Source of the DNA: an uncultured Lachnospiraceae bacterium
Lineage (GTDB): Bacteria > Bacillota > Clostridia > Lachnospirales > Lachnospiraceae
Direction of reading: 5' to 3'
NCBI GenBank assembly: GCA_947176505.1
Contig: CAMWQW010000018.1
Coordinates: 20,653 to 84,652, forward strand
Length of the DNA: 64,000 bases
The notes beneath the pieces were generated by a model. It saw only the letters and a program-made list of their open reading frames with translations. It was not told where the DNA came from and did no database searches. Below are positions 46,005-54,416 of this stretch, piece after piece (positions within the stretch are counted from its first letter, which is position 1; every line of letters starts with the position of its first letter). Made by a program: the position numbers and the translations under genes.

Positions 46005-46742
46005 TTACACACCTTTATTATATTCCGACAGCGCCGCCTCATCACCGACCAGTATCACATCGCTGTGCAATTGCAGTACGGATGCCGGCACCTGTGGCGT
46101 AATGGGTCCTAAAAACGCCTTCTTAACGATATCTTTCTTGCCCTCTCCGGAAACGATCACGACAATCTTCTTTGCCTGCATAATAGAACCGATTCCCATT
46201 GTGTATGCTTCCTTCGGCACATCGTCCATAGAAGCAAAGAACCGCGCATTGGCTGATATGGTACTCTCTGTCAATTTCACGCAGTGGGTGCCTTTGGCAA
46301 AATCGTCTGCCGGCTCATTAAAGCCGATATGTCCGTTATGTCCCAGTCCCAGAATCTGCAAATCAACGCCGCCATGTGAACGGATAATCTCGTCATAATC
46401 TCTGCATGCCTTCTCGGAATCCGCCTCTGTTCCGTCCGGCACAAATGTATTGTTCTTATCAATATTAACAGAATCAAACAGATGTGTATTCATAAAATAA
46501 CGATAACTCTGATCGTTTTCCGCCGTCAGTCCTTTGTACTCGTCCAGATTAATACTTTTTACCTTGGAAAAATCAAGGTCTCCTTTCTCATACCATCTGA
46601 TTAACTGTTCATACGTGCCGATAGGCGTAGAACCGGTTGCCAATCCAAGCACGCAATCCGGCTTCATGATAATCTGCGCTGATATGATATTCGCCGCTGT
46701 TCTGCTCGCATGTTCATAGTCCTTTGCACAATATACTCTCAT
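46005..46742 (-). CDS. nagB: Glucosamine-6-phosphate deaminase
   Basis: NagB converts glucosamine-6-P to fructose-6-P and ammonia (EC 3.5.99.6). The motifs are GLATGSTPIGTYEQLI near residue 34, the SINLDEYKGL catalytic Asp region and GLGHNGHIGFNEP near 130. At 245 residues it is a standard non-allosteric-like length. AAGGGAAGAGG precedes the ATG. It lies between the response regulator and nagA. Confidence 0.97.
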   Translation of the reverse strand: MRVYCAKDYEHASRTAANIISAQIIMKPDCVLGLATGSTPIGTYEQLIRWYEKGDLDFSKVKSINLDEYKGLTAENDQSYRYFMNTHLFDSVNIDKNNTFVPDGTEADSEKACRDYDEIIRSHGGVDLQILGLGHNGHIGFNEPADDFAKGTHCVKLTESTISANARFFASMDDVPKEAYTMGIGSIMQAKKIVVIVSGEGKKDIVKKAFLGPITPQVPASVLQLHSDVILVGDEAALSEYNKGV

Positions 46743-46815
46743 ATCCCTCTTCCCTTTCCTGCTGTTTTACTTTTTTGCTCGTTTTACTCTTCAATACTTC
46801 CCGGTCCAAACACTT

Positions 46816-47622
46816 CTAATGCGTATTCCGGTACTCATTTGCAGACATACCTTCCATTTTCTTAAATACTCTGGAAAAATGAGCCAAATCCTGAAACCCT
46901 ACCATCTCCGCTACATCACAGATACGAAGCGACGGATCCTTAAGCAGTTCTTTCGATTTGTCCATGCGGGCACCATTTAATATATCCGAGAACGTCTTAC
47001 CGGTATGCTTATTGAGAAGTTTCGACAAATGCCACTGACTCACATATACCTGATCCGCCACATCAGTCAGACGAAGCTTCTCCTGAGAATTTTCTCTGAT
47101 ATATTCCAACGCATTCTTTACGATAAAGCTGTTCGCTTCATTGTTCTCCGTCTCCTCTGCATCTTTGGACGAATCCTCTTGCTTCTCCATATCATTTTCC
47201 CTGACGCCGTTTCCATCATAGGAAGACGCATCCACAAACGTATCCGCCTGCTCAAGACGTTTCGTTACGGCTTCCATCGCTTCTTCCAATTCATTCATCT
47301 TAGAAGGCTTTAACAGAAACCTTGACACCCCAAGCTCAATCGCTCTTCTTGCATATTCAAATTCCCGGTAACCGGTCAGAATAATCAGCTGCATATCGGG
47401 AAATTCCGATTTCAAACCGGCTATCATCTTAAGTCCGTCCATCTCCGGCATATTGATGTCCGTGATAATAATATCCGGTCTCTTGCTGCGTATTAATTCC
47501 ATTCCTTCCCTGCCATCATAAGCATAGCCCGCCACCTGACAGTCCCATTTCTCCCACGCCATTGTTTTGGACAATCCTTCCACGATTAAGGGTTCATCAT
47601 CGATAATTGCCACTTTATACAT
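46816..47622 (-). CDS. Response regulator, REC plus AraC-type DNA-binding domain
   Basis: The receiver domain (residues 1-120) has the DD pair in IIDDEPLI, the phospho-Asp in ITDINMPEMDG and the Lys in LLKPS. The C-terminal domain is an AraC-type pair of helix-turn-helices (from about residue 165, QVYVSQWHLSKLLNKHTGKTF). A Glu-rich linker joins them. ATG at 47622 follows AGGGAACAGGG; a start 21 bases upstream lacks a site. It is likely the partner of the histidine kinase at 51095 and controls the transporter operon. Confidence 0.92.
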   Translation of the reverse strand: MYKVAIIDDEPLIVEGLSKTMAWEKWDCQVAGYAYDGREGMELIRSKRPDIIITDINMPEMDGLKMIAGLKSEFPDMQLIILTGYREFEYARRAIELGVSRFLLKPSKMNELEEAMEAVTKRLEQADTFVDASSYDGNGVRENDMEKQEDSSKDAEETENNEANSFIVKNALEYIRENSQEKLRLTDVADQVYVSQWHLSKLLNKHTGKTFSDILNGARMDKSKELLKDPSLRICDVAEMVGFQDLAHFSRVFKKMEGMSANEYRNTH

Positions 47623-47732
47623 CCCTGTTCCCTCACAATACATCCTCTTGATGCAGTCTGCATCTTTATCATACCTAAAATAAAGTTAAATGTCTATCCT
47701 ATCTAAATGTTATCTTTTCATCTGTATTCCAT

Positions 47733-48593
47733 TTATCCCTTCACCGCACCTGCAATCATACCTTTGATAATATATTTTTGCAGGAAACAGTATACAATAA
47801 TAACCGGAACTATGATAAGCGCAACTACTGCCGCCATCAGGCCGTAATCGGTTCCTTCTTTGGCACTGATGTTATTTAGCATCATGGTGATACTATACAT
47901 ATCCGGTCTTCTTAAGAAAAATGACTGGGTAAACAGATCATTGTAGCTCCATAAGAAAGAGAAAATTGCCACCGTCGCAAAAGACGGCTTCGTCAGCGGC
48001 ATGATCACTTTATAATAAATCTGAAATGCATTGCAGCCTTCCATATAAGCGGCTTCTTCCAGCTCGACGGGCAGTCCCTTAATATAACCGATCAGCACCA
48101 CCATCGCAAACGCCATATTTCCCGCCACCTGCGGTAAGATAACAGATAACATATTCAAAAACCAGTTGCCCGTATTGGCTATTCCCCATGAATACTCCAT
48201 CTGGAACACGGATATTACCGTAGCGAACGCCGGAAACATCATGGCGCCGACAACAAGTGAATTAATGAGTCCAGAGCCGCGGAATTTATATCTTGCAAGC
48301 GCGTACGCTCCCATTCCTGCCAAAAGAATCACAAGTATCGCTACCATGGCAGAGATAAATAAACTGTTCTTGTACGAACCCAATATATCCACTGTCTTAA
48401 ATGCTTTCCTATAATTTGCCGTTGTAAATAACTCCCCCATCGGCATAGCAAAGGAATTCGCCAGAATCTTATCTTTTGCTTTAAAAGAATTCTGTATTAC
48501 CCATATAATCGGATAAACTGTCGTCAAAGCCCAAATAATCAACAACAGATACACTACAAACATACCGGCAGATTTCTTAACCTTCTTCGTCAT
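47733..48593 (-). CDS. Sugar ABC transporter permease (MalG-type)
   Basis: This is a six-helix permease with the cytoplasmic EAA loop EEAAYMEGCNAFQIYYKVIMPLTKPSF near residue 180, diagnostic of carbohydrate importers (CUT1). The 286-residue length is normal. GAGGGATGAG precedes the ATG. It pairs with the MalF-type permease 13 bases upstream. The ATPase (usually MsmX-type and shared) is not in the window. Confidence 0.93.
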   Translation of the reverse strand: MTKKVKKSAGMFVVYLLLIIWALTTVYPIIWVIQNSFKAKDKILANSFAMPMGELFTTANYRKAFKTVDILGSYKNSLFISAMVAILVILLAGMGAYALARYKFRGSGLINSLVVGAMMFPAFATVISVFQMEYSWGIANTGNWFLNMLSVILPQVAGNMAFAMVVLIGYIKGLPVELEEAAYMEGCNAFQIYYKVIMPLTKPSFATVAIFSFLWSYNDLFTQSFFLRRPDMYSITMMLNNISAKEGTDYGLMAAVVALIIVPVIIVYCFLQKYIIKGMIAGAVKG

Positions 48594-48605
48594 AGCTCAT
48601 CCCTC

Positions 48606-49493
48606 CTAATAGTCTTTCTCACGGAAAATCGAATTAACTATCTTGGCTAACACCACTCCAAGTACTACTATCAGAACAGCGATTGCCGCGCCATAATCCA
48701 CATTCTTCGTTTCCATTGTGTGATAGTACATATAAGTTCCGGTCAGGAAAGTCGACTTAAGAGGCATTCCTTTCGGGAACATGACCCACGGAAGGTCGAA
48801 TACCTTGAGCGCACCGGTAACTGCCAAGACGCTGCATGTACAGATCACATTGTGCAGAAGCGGAACCGAAATGTAGCGTACTCTCTGCAATGTCGTTGCT
48901 CCGTCAATTTTTGCAGCCTCATACAATTCGTCGGAAATGTTGTTCAGTCCGGTGACCAGAATGACGAAATAGAATCCTACATACTGCCACATAACCGGAA
49001 GCATCATTGTAAAGAGTGCAATCCCCTCCGCTTTCCAGTCCGTGAGATTCTGCTTGCCAAGCACCTCTAACAACTGGTTGACCATTCCCTTGTCATACAG
49101 GAAAATCAAGTTGAACAGCAATCCTAACGCCGTCGCCGAGATTACAATCGGAAAGAAAAATACGGTTCTGAAGAATCCTTTTCCTCTGCCGATATTATCT
49201 ACCATAAGCGCCAACACGATTGCGATTCCCACCTGACCAACCAGTGTAACAACCATCATCACAAGCGTATTCTTAACGGAAGTCCACACGTTCTCATCTT
49301 GAAACATCTCTACATAGTTGCTGTACCACGGTGAGTTAAAACTCGTTCCCGAGCTTCCCAGCTGCTTGATTTCCATAAAGCTATTAAGAATATTTTTAAA
49401 AAAGGGATAATAAAGAAACACTATCATAAACAGGAATGCCGGAAGTAAGAACACCAGCGCCGGCTTTTTATTTCGATAAATATTTGCTCCCAT
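48606..49493 (-). CDS. Sugar ABC transporter permease (MalF-type)
   Basis: This is a CUT1-type permease with six helices and the EAA motif ELYEAAKIDGATTLQRVRYISVPLL near residue 200. I chose ATG at 49493 because GAGGTGG lies 5 bases upstream; the frame extends 7 codons further. It is coupled to the MalG-type gene. A hairpin in the gap after the binding-protein gene (49515-49543) should lower permease expression relative to the binding protein. Confidence 0.92.
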   Translation of the reverse strand: MGANIYRNKKPALVFLLPAFLFMIVFLYYPFFKNILNSFMEIKQLGSSGTSFNSPWYSNYVEMFQDENVWTSVKNTLVMMVVTLVGQVGIAIVLALMVDNIGRGKGFFRTVFFFPIVISATALGLLFNLIFLYDKGMVNQLLEVLGKQNLTDWKAEGIALFTMMLPVMWQYVGFYFVILVTGLNNISDELYEAAKIDGATTLQRVRYISVPLLHNVICTCSVLAVTGALKVFDLPWVMFPKGMPLKSTFLTGTYMYYHTMETKNVDYGAAIAVLIVVLGVVLAKIVNSIFREKDY

Positions 49494-49514
49494 AAGCCAC
49501 CTCTCTTTTTTCAA

Positions 49515-49543
49515 AAGAGGCAGGGTAATCCCCTGCCCCTCTT
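49515..49543 (-). terminator. Intercistronic hairpin after the sugar-binding protein gene
   Basis: Arms AAGAGGGGCAGGG and CCCTGCCTCTT enclose GATTA; TTTTGA follows on the minus strand. It lies 24 bases past the binding-protein stop and before the permease genes. Such hairpins commonly give partial termination or protect the 3' end of the upstream message. Confidence 0.75.
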
Positions 49544-49566
49544 AAGCCTACGTTGTTCCACGTTAC

Positions 49567-50991
49567 TTATTGATTCTGATATGCCTCAATGCCTTCCGCC
49601 ACCGCATCTTCGGCTGACACTTTACCTGTTACGATTTCCGGCATACCGTCGAAGGTAGATACTCTACAGTCACCCATAAACAAATCCTGTACAGGGGCTG
49701 TCAGAGATGTTGCTCCGGACATCATATCCATTGCCTTGATTTGTAATATATTGAACTCTGATTCATCAACTTCCGGTGCATTCTTCAGAGCCGATGCTGC
49801 GTGCTGTGCAAATGCAGGAATAACGCTGTCAGATGTCATATGTTCTACAAAGCTTACTGCTGCTGCCTGTTTCTCCGGATCTTCCCACGCTTTTCTTGTG
49901 ATAAAATAGCCGGAAGAGATACCGCCAATTAAGTCTGTCGCTTTTCTGTCGCCCTTACCGGGAACATAAGTCACATCAAATTTCGCAAGTTTATCAACAT
50001 CCAATGTGGAAGGATCTTCCGGGTCAGACTGGCATGCTCCTACAATACCGCCGACTTTCCAAGAACCGTCTATCAGGAATGCTGCCTTGCCTTCCGTGAA
50101 CATTGCGAATGTCTCGTCGTCCGTTGCAGATAACGTATTGTCAGGGAAATAGCCTAACTCGTACAGTTCTTTAATATCATTCATACCTGCAACCCAAGCC
50201 TGACCGTTTGCATCGTCCACACTTGCCGGAATCTCAAGGTGTGTTGCCGGAGACTGGTTATTAAAGATTGCGAACTCCCACCAGTAATGCGGGATATTGC
50301 CAAGTGCCGCTGCAATCGGTGTGTAGCCTGCTGCTTTAATTTTCTCACAGTCTGCTTTAAATTGATCTATCGTATAATCTGCACCCGGCTTATCTACACC
50401 TGCCGCCTCAAGAATCTCTGTGTTGAAGAACATAGCCTCCCAAATTCCGTTTGCAGGCACTGCATACTTCTTATTGTCAACCAGAGAATTGGTAATCAGG
50501 TCATCGTTCATATTCGTTGCATATTCCGGATATACCGCACGAATCTCATCGATAGATACCACCTTACCTGCTTCAATAAAGCTGTTGGAGTCAGCGCCTG
50601 TGAAGAAGAACAATACGTCCGGCTCAGAACCCGTCTCAAAGTCTGTGACTACTCTTGTCTTGAAAGTCTCTGAGGATGAAGCGGAAGTATCTACGATTGT
50701 GTTACCTGTCTCTGCTTCCCACGCTGCCACCGCATCTTTGTAATTCTGTGCGTTGGTATCTTCACCTGCGAATGTGGTTGTTACTACCAGTTCTACCGGA
50801 CCTGTAGCTTCTGCTGCCGGTGCCGTTTCTGCCTGATCACTTTCTGTATCATTACCTGCGTTGCTTGTCGTATTACTTTCTGTGTTTGTTGCTGTCTGGG
50901 TATTCCCTTCTCCACCCTGACCGCCGCATGCCGTTACGGATAATACCATTGCTCCTGCGAGCATCGCTGCGATTATTTTTTTCCTCATCAT
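49567..50991 (-). CDS. Sugar ABC transporter substrate-binding lipoprotein
   Basis: This is a CUT1-type family 1 extracellular binding protein. The signal peptide ends in lipobox SVTAC followed by a Gly/Asn/Thr-rich linker. The mature part (from about residue 65) has VELVVTTTFAGEDTNAQN at the start and the conserved FFTGADSNSFIEAGKVVSI region near 128. The C-terminal half has IDGSWKVGGIV. It begins with tandem ATGs behind GGGAGG. The ligand is expected to be chitobiose or a related N-acetylglucosaminide because of operon context; that is inference. Confidence 0.92.
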   Translation of the reverse strand: MMRKKIIAAMLAGAMVLSVTACGGQGGEGNTQTATNTESNTTSNAGNDTESDQAETAPAAEATGPVELVVTTTFAGEDTNAQNYKDAVAAWEAETGNTIVDTSASSSETFKTRVVTDFETGSEPDVLFFFTGADSNSFIEAGKVVSIDEIRAVYPEYATNMNDDLITNSLVDNKKYAVPANGIWEAMFFNTEILEAAGVDKPGADYTIDQFKADCEKIKAAGYTPIAAALGNIPHYWWEFAIFNNQSPATHLEIPASVDDANGQAWVAGMNDIKELYELGYFPDNTLSATDDETFAMFTEGKAAFLIDGSWKVGGIVGACQSDPEDPSTLDVDKLAKFDVTYVPGKGDRKATDLIGGISSGYFITRKAWEDPEKQAAAVSFVEHMTSDSVIPAFAQHAASALKNAPEVDESEFNILQIKAMDMMSGATSLTAPVQDLFMGDCRVSTFDGMPEIVTGKVSAEDAVAEGIEAYQNQ

Positions 50992-51094
50992 ATTTTTCCT
51001 CCCTTTCGTTTTTGAGATGTGTGTTTCATCTATGGTCTTATCATACTCCGCAAAGAGCGAAAGGGTAATTGTTCAGATTGTTCTTTTTTGCCTT

Positions 51095-52885
51095 TTATTG
51101 TTCTGTTGGAATATCAATTTTCAGCAAAATTGTACTAACCGTATGTTCTTGATCATTTCCAGCTATAAACAATCCACAATCCGACCCGTAAATCATCTTA
51201 AGTCTCTGGTCAACATTACGAATACCGAGGCTCACACGCTTCTCTTTGGACAATTCCACATCCGGCGACAGGAGTCGGTCTATCTTATCTCTGTCCTCCT
51301 TCGTCAAATGCCCGTTGTCCTCTACCTCGATACACAGATAACCGTCTTCCCGTTCAAAAAGTCTGATTTCCAGCCTTCCCTGCTTCGTGATATCCATACC
51401 ATGCTCCACCGCATTCTCCACAATCGGCTGGATAATCAGACGCGGCACCTGCACATTCATCAGACGTTCGTCAATTTGCTTCGTGCATCCGAATTTTGCG
51501 CCAAAACGCTGGGATATAATATACAAGTAGGCATCTGCATACGCTATCTCCTCCGCCACAGAATGGAACTGTTCCTCTTTCCGGTTCATAGTTTCTCCAA
51601 GCATCGTGGACAGTGCCTCAATCATACCGCTCACCTTATAGTTGCCGTTAAGCCGCGCCTCCCAGTTGATAATTTCCAGTGTATTATTGAGAAAGTGCGG
51701 ATTGATTTGGGATTGCAGCGCCATAATCTTGGCGTCTCTCAATGCAATCTCCTCCAAATAAATCTTATCAAACTGATTCTTAAGCTGCGTGGACATGTGG
51801 TTAAATGAATCTTTCATCTGCCAGAATTCTTCATTATCTTCCTCATTAATAATCTGTGTGCCAAGCGCCCCTTCCCGCACCGCATTGGCAGCGGTGATCA
51901 ACTGTCTGAGCGGAAGCGTCACTTTTTTATAGAAGAAACGCATCATCTGCACGACAAGAGGTATCATAAATACAATCAAGATAACAAAAAGATACTCCAA
52001 GGTGTTCATCTCCGCATGAGTAATCCGTTTGTCAATCGTAACCGCAGCCACAAGTGTTCCGCCGTACAAATTCATCCTGCGGTATACATGAACAGATTCC
52101 CATCTGCCACCCCTTACATATAGTTCTTCTTTGACCTTTAGCTCATTTACGATGTGTTCCGGAAGATATTGTTCACTTTCTTTCTGTCCGGTCATCAGCA
52201 GTTCCCCGTTCCAGTACAAATCAGAACTCTCATAGCCCCACATTCCGGCATAACTCTCCATCAGGGACGACTGGTCAAGTTCCAGCACCAACACTGCATA
52301 GGGCTTAAACTTCGAGGTTACCAGATTTCTCACCATGTAGACTCTTCCTTCCACCCCAACTAAAGTCGTTCCAGTGTCAAGCGTCTGCGCAACCTCAAGC
52401 AGTCTGTCTTTCGCCTCAGCATAGAAAAATTCAATATCCCGATAGGTTCCGCCGTTGCTGTTGTTCAACGCAAAGTACTTTTTCTCCGGAAAATCCAGCA
52501 TAATCAGCTCCGCGGTACGGCAGTTATCATGCCACGCATATTGCTGCTTGAGAAAGCCCTCGACTATTTTTCCGAATGCATTCTGTTTCCCGTCAACAAG
52601 ATAATCCGCATATGCTTCGGCAATCGTCGGAATGTAGGACGCATTTTTGGAAGCCGTCTCACAGTCCTTAAGCTGCATCCGCATAATCTGCACACTCTTC
52701 TCCATAGATGTCATAATCGTATGCTCAATCTGGCTGTGGCTGTTTGCCGACACGAAGAAGACTATAATAAAAATAAGCATGAACAGCGGAAAAAACCACC
52801 CGAATAAGAGCCTCCTTACCATGCTCCATCTGAGTGATTTCCTTCCGCTGAATCTTTGTCTGATCATCTCAATCAATTTATTCAT
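51095..52885 (-). CDS. Sensor histidine kinase (YesM-type)
   Basis: This is a membrane-anchored kinase with a first membrane helix (about residues 24-46), an extracytoplasmic sensor domain (about 50-280), a second membrane helix (about 283-307), a HAMP region and a His_kinase domain. The phospho-His lies in QINPHFLNNTLEIINWE near residue 395. The ATPase domain has QPIVENAVEHGM and VEDNGHLT. AAAGGA precedes the ATG. The type partners with AraC-type regulators such as the one at 46816. Confidence 0.93.
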   Translation of the reverse strand: MNKLIEMIRQRFSGRKSLRWSMVRRLLFGWFFPLFMLIFIIVFFVSANSHSQIEHTIMTSMEKSVQIMRMQLKDCETASKNASYIPTIAEAYADYLVDGKQNAFGKIVEGFLKQQYAWHDNCRTAELIMLDFPEKKYFALNNSNGGTYRDIEFFYAEAKDRLLEVAQTLDTGTTLVGVEGRVYMVRNLVTSKFKPYAVLVLELDQSSLMESYAGMWGYESSDLYWNGELLMTGQKESEQYLPEHIVNELKVKEELYVRGGRWESVHVYRRMNLYGGTLVAAVTIDKRITHAEMNTLEYLFVILIVFMIPLVVQMMRFFYKKVTLPLRQLITAANAVREGALGTQIINEEDNEEFWQMKDSFNHMSTQLKNQFDKIYLEEIALRDAKIMALQSQINPHFLNNTLEIINWEARLNGNYKVSGMIEALSTMLGETMNRKEEQFHSVAEEIAYADAYLYIISQRFGAKFGCTKQIDERLMNVQVPRLIIQPIVENAVEHGMDITKQGRLEIRLFEREDGYLCIEVEDNGHLTKEDRDKIDRLLSPDVELSKEKRVSLGIRNVDQRLKMIYGSDCGLFIAGNDQEHTVSTILLKIDIPTEQ

Positions 52886-52912
52886 ATAATGGGGTGTCCT
52901 TTATACACTCAC

Positions 52913-52942
52913 ATACTCCGTCGGGATAACCCGGCGGAGTAT
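52913..52942 (-). other. Strong hairpin between the mutase and kinase genes
   Basis: Outer arms ATACTCCG and CGGAGTAT enclose an inner stem CGGG and CCCG with a TTAT loop. No T-run follows on the minus strand, so it is more likely an RNA stability or processing element than a terminator. Confidence 0.6.
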
Positions 52943-52950
52943 CTTTAGTT

Positions 52951-54363
52951 TCATAATTCCAAATATCTCTCAAACACTTCACAGAAAGCCGCAGCGGCAA
53001 TCTTATCTTTCATCTCACAGAAGATTCGAAGAAGCGGCTCCGTACCGGAAAAACGCACGGAAATCCATCCGCCGTCCTTCAAGTAAATCTTTAATCCGTC
53101 CAGATAAGAAATATTATCAACCTCATAAGGAATCTCCGGAAGCTGTTTGTCCTCCAGAAGCAGCTTACGAATCTCATCCTTTTTCTTAGGGCTGAACCGG
53201 TAATCTCTCTCTTCCAACGCCATGCCGCCATATTCCCTGCGGATCGTCTCCATAATCTCCGACAACTTCATGCCCGTCACTGCAATCATCTCCACCAGAA
53301 GTGCCGACGCATAGATACCATCCTTGCCTTTGATATGTCCTCTCACCGCCATACCGCCGGAAGACTCTCCTCCAATAATCGCATCCGTTGCAAACATCTT
53401 GGCTGAAATATGTTTAAATCCCACAGGAACTTCGTAGCACTTCTCGCCAAAGCTCTCCGCCACTCTGTCAAGCAGATGTGTGGTACAAATATTTCTGACT
53501 GCAGGTCCGTGCCATCCTTTATATTTTACCAGATAGTAATACAACAGCACAAGAATATCGTTCGGATGCAGGAAATTTCCTTTATCGTCAATCACACCGA
53601 TTCGGTCCGCATCACCGTCAGTGGCTATTCCTAAGTCGCAGCGTCTGTCAATCACATAATTTTGCAGTGTGCGCAGTGTCTCGGCAGTAGGCGCCGGCAA
53701 TTTACCTCCGAACAACGTGTCATGCCTCTCGTGAATCGTCTCCACCTCGCATCGTGCAGTCATGAGAATGGTTTTTAAAGAAGTCTCGCTGACACCGTAC
53801 ATAGGGTCAAGGGCTACCCGCAGCCCGCGTTTCTTCACCTTGTCCATATCTACCGTGTCAATAATGCTGTCCAGATACTCATTGAGCGGATAGATTTCCT
53901 CAATCAGTCCTTTCTCAAGTCCTTCCGCATAAATCATCTCATCCACCGGAATATCCGTCACCTCGTTAATATACCGCTCGATGTCAGCCGTCTGTTCTTC
54001 GTCCGCATCCCTGCCGCCGAAGGTGAACACCTTGATACCGTTGTAGATTGCAGGATTATGGCTCGCCGTAATCATCATGCCATAGTGAAATTCATGCTTC
54101 ATGACATAGAACATAACAAGCGGTGTGGGCGCCGATTTATTAATCAAATACGCTTTGATACCCTCCGCAGCGAAGACCTGTGCCGCCCACTGCATTGCCT
54201 CTTTGGACAGGAAACGTCTGTCATATCCGAGAACGATTCCTTCCTGCTCCACTTTCTCTTCTTTCATCTTATCACAGATTGCTCTGGACAAAATCTGGAT
54301 ATTCTCTTTGGTAAATTCATCTCCGATGACCGCACGCCATCCACCCGTTCCAAACTTGATCAT
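52951..54363 (-). CDS. Alpha-D-phosphohexomutase (putative GlcNAc-phosphate mutase)
   Basis: This is a phosphoglucomutase/phosphomannomutase superfamily enzyme of 470 residues. The phosphoserine loop TASHNPAIYNGIKV is near residue 100, the metal loop DGDADRIGVIDD near 250, the sugar loop GGESSGG near 335 and the phosphate loop RFSGTEPLLR near 448. Context (between chbP-type GH94 and the nag genes) suggests it converts GlcNAc-1-P to GlcNAc-6-P. The sequence alone would allow Glc-1-P or GlcN-1-P. AGGAGG precedes the ATG. Confidence 0.88.
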   Translation of the reverse strand: MIKFGTGGWRAVIGDEFTKENIQILSRAICDKMKEEKVEQEGIVLGYDRRFLSKEAMQWAAQVFAAEGIKAYLINKSAPTPLVMFYVMKHEFHYGMMITASHNPAIYNGIKVFTFGGRDADEEQTADIERYINEVTDIPVDEMIYAEGLEKGLIEEIYPLNEYLDSIIDTVDMDKVKKRGLRVALDPMYGVSETSLKTILMTARCEVETIHERHDTLFGGKLPAPTAETLRTLQNYVIDRRCDLGIATDGDADRIGVIDDKGNFLHPNDILVLLYYYLVKYKGWHGPAVRNICTTHLLDRVAESFGEKCYEVPVGFKHISAKMFATDAIIGGESSGGMAVRGHIKGKDGIYASALLVEMIAVTGMKLSEIMETIRREYGGMALEERDYRFSPKKKDEIRKLLLEDKQLPEIPYEVDNISYLDGLKIYLKDGGWISVRFSGTEPLLRIFCEMKDKIAAAAFCEVFERYLEL

Positions 54364-54416
54364 AATGTTACCCTCCTGTTCGTCTTATATGAAGATCATT
54401 CTGCCGGAATTGTCTT

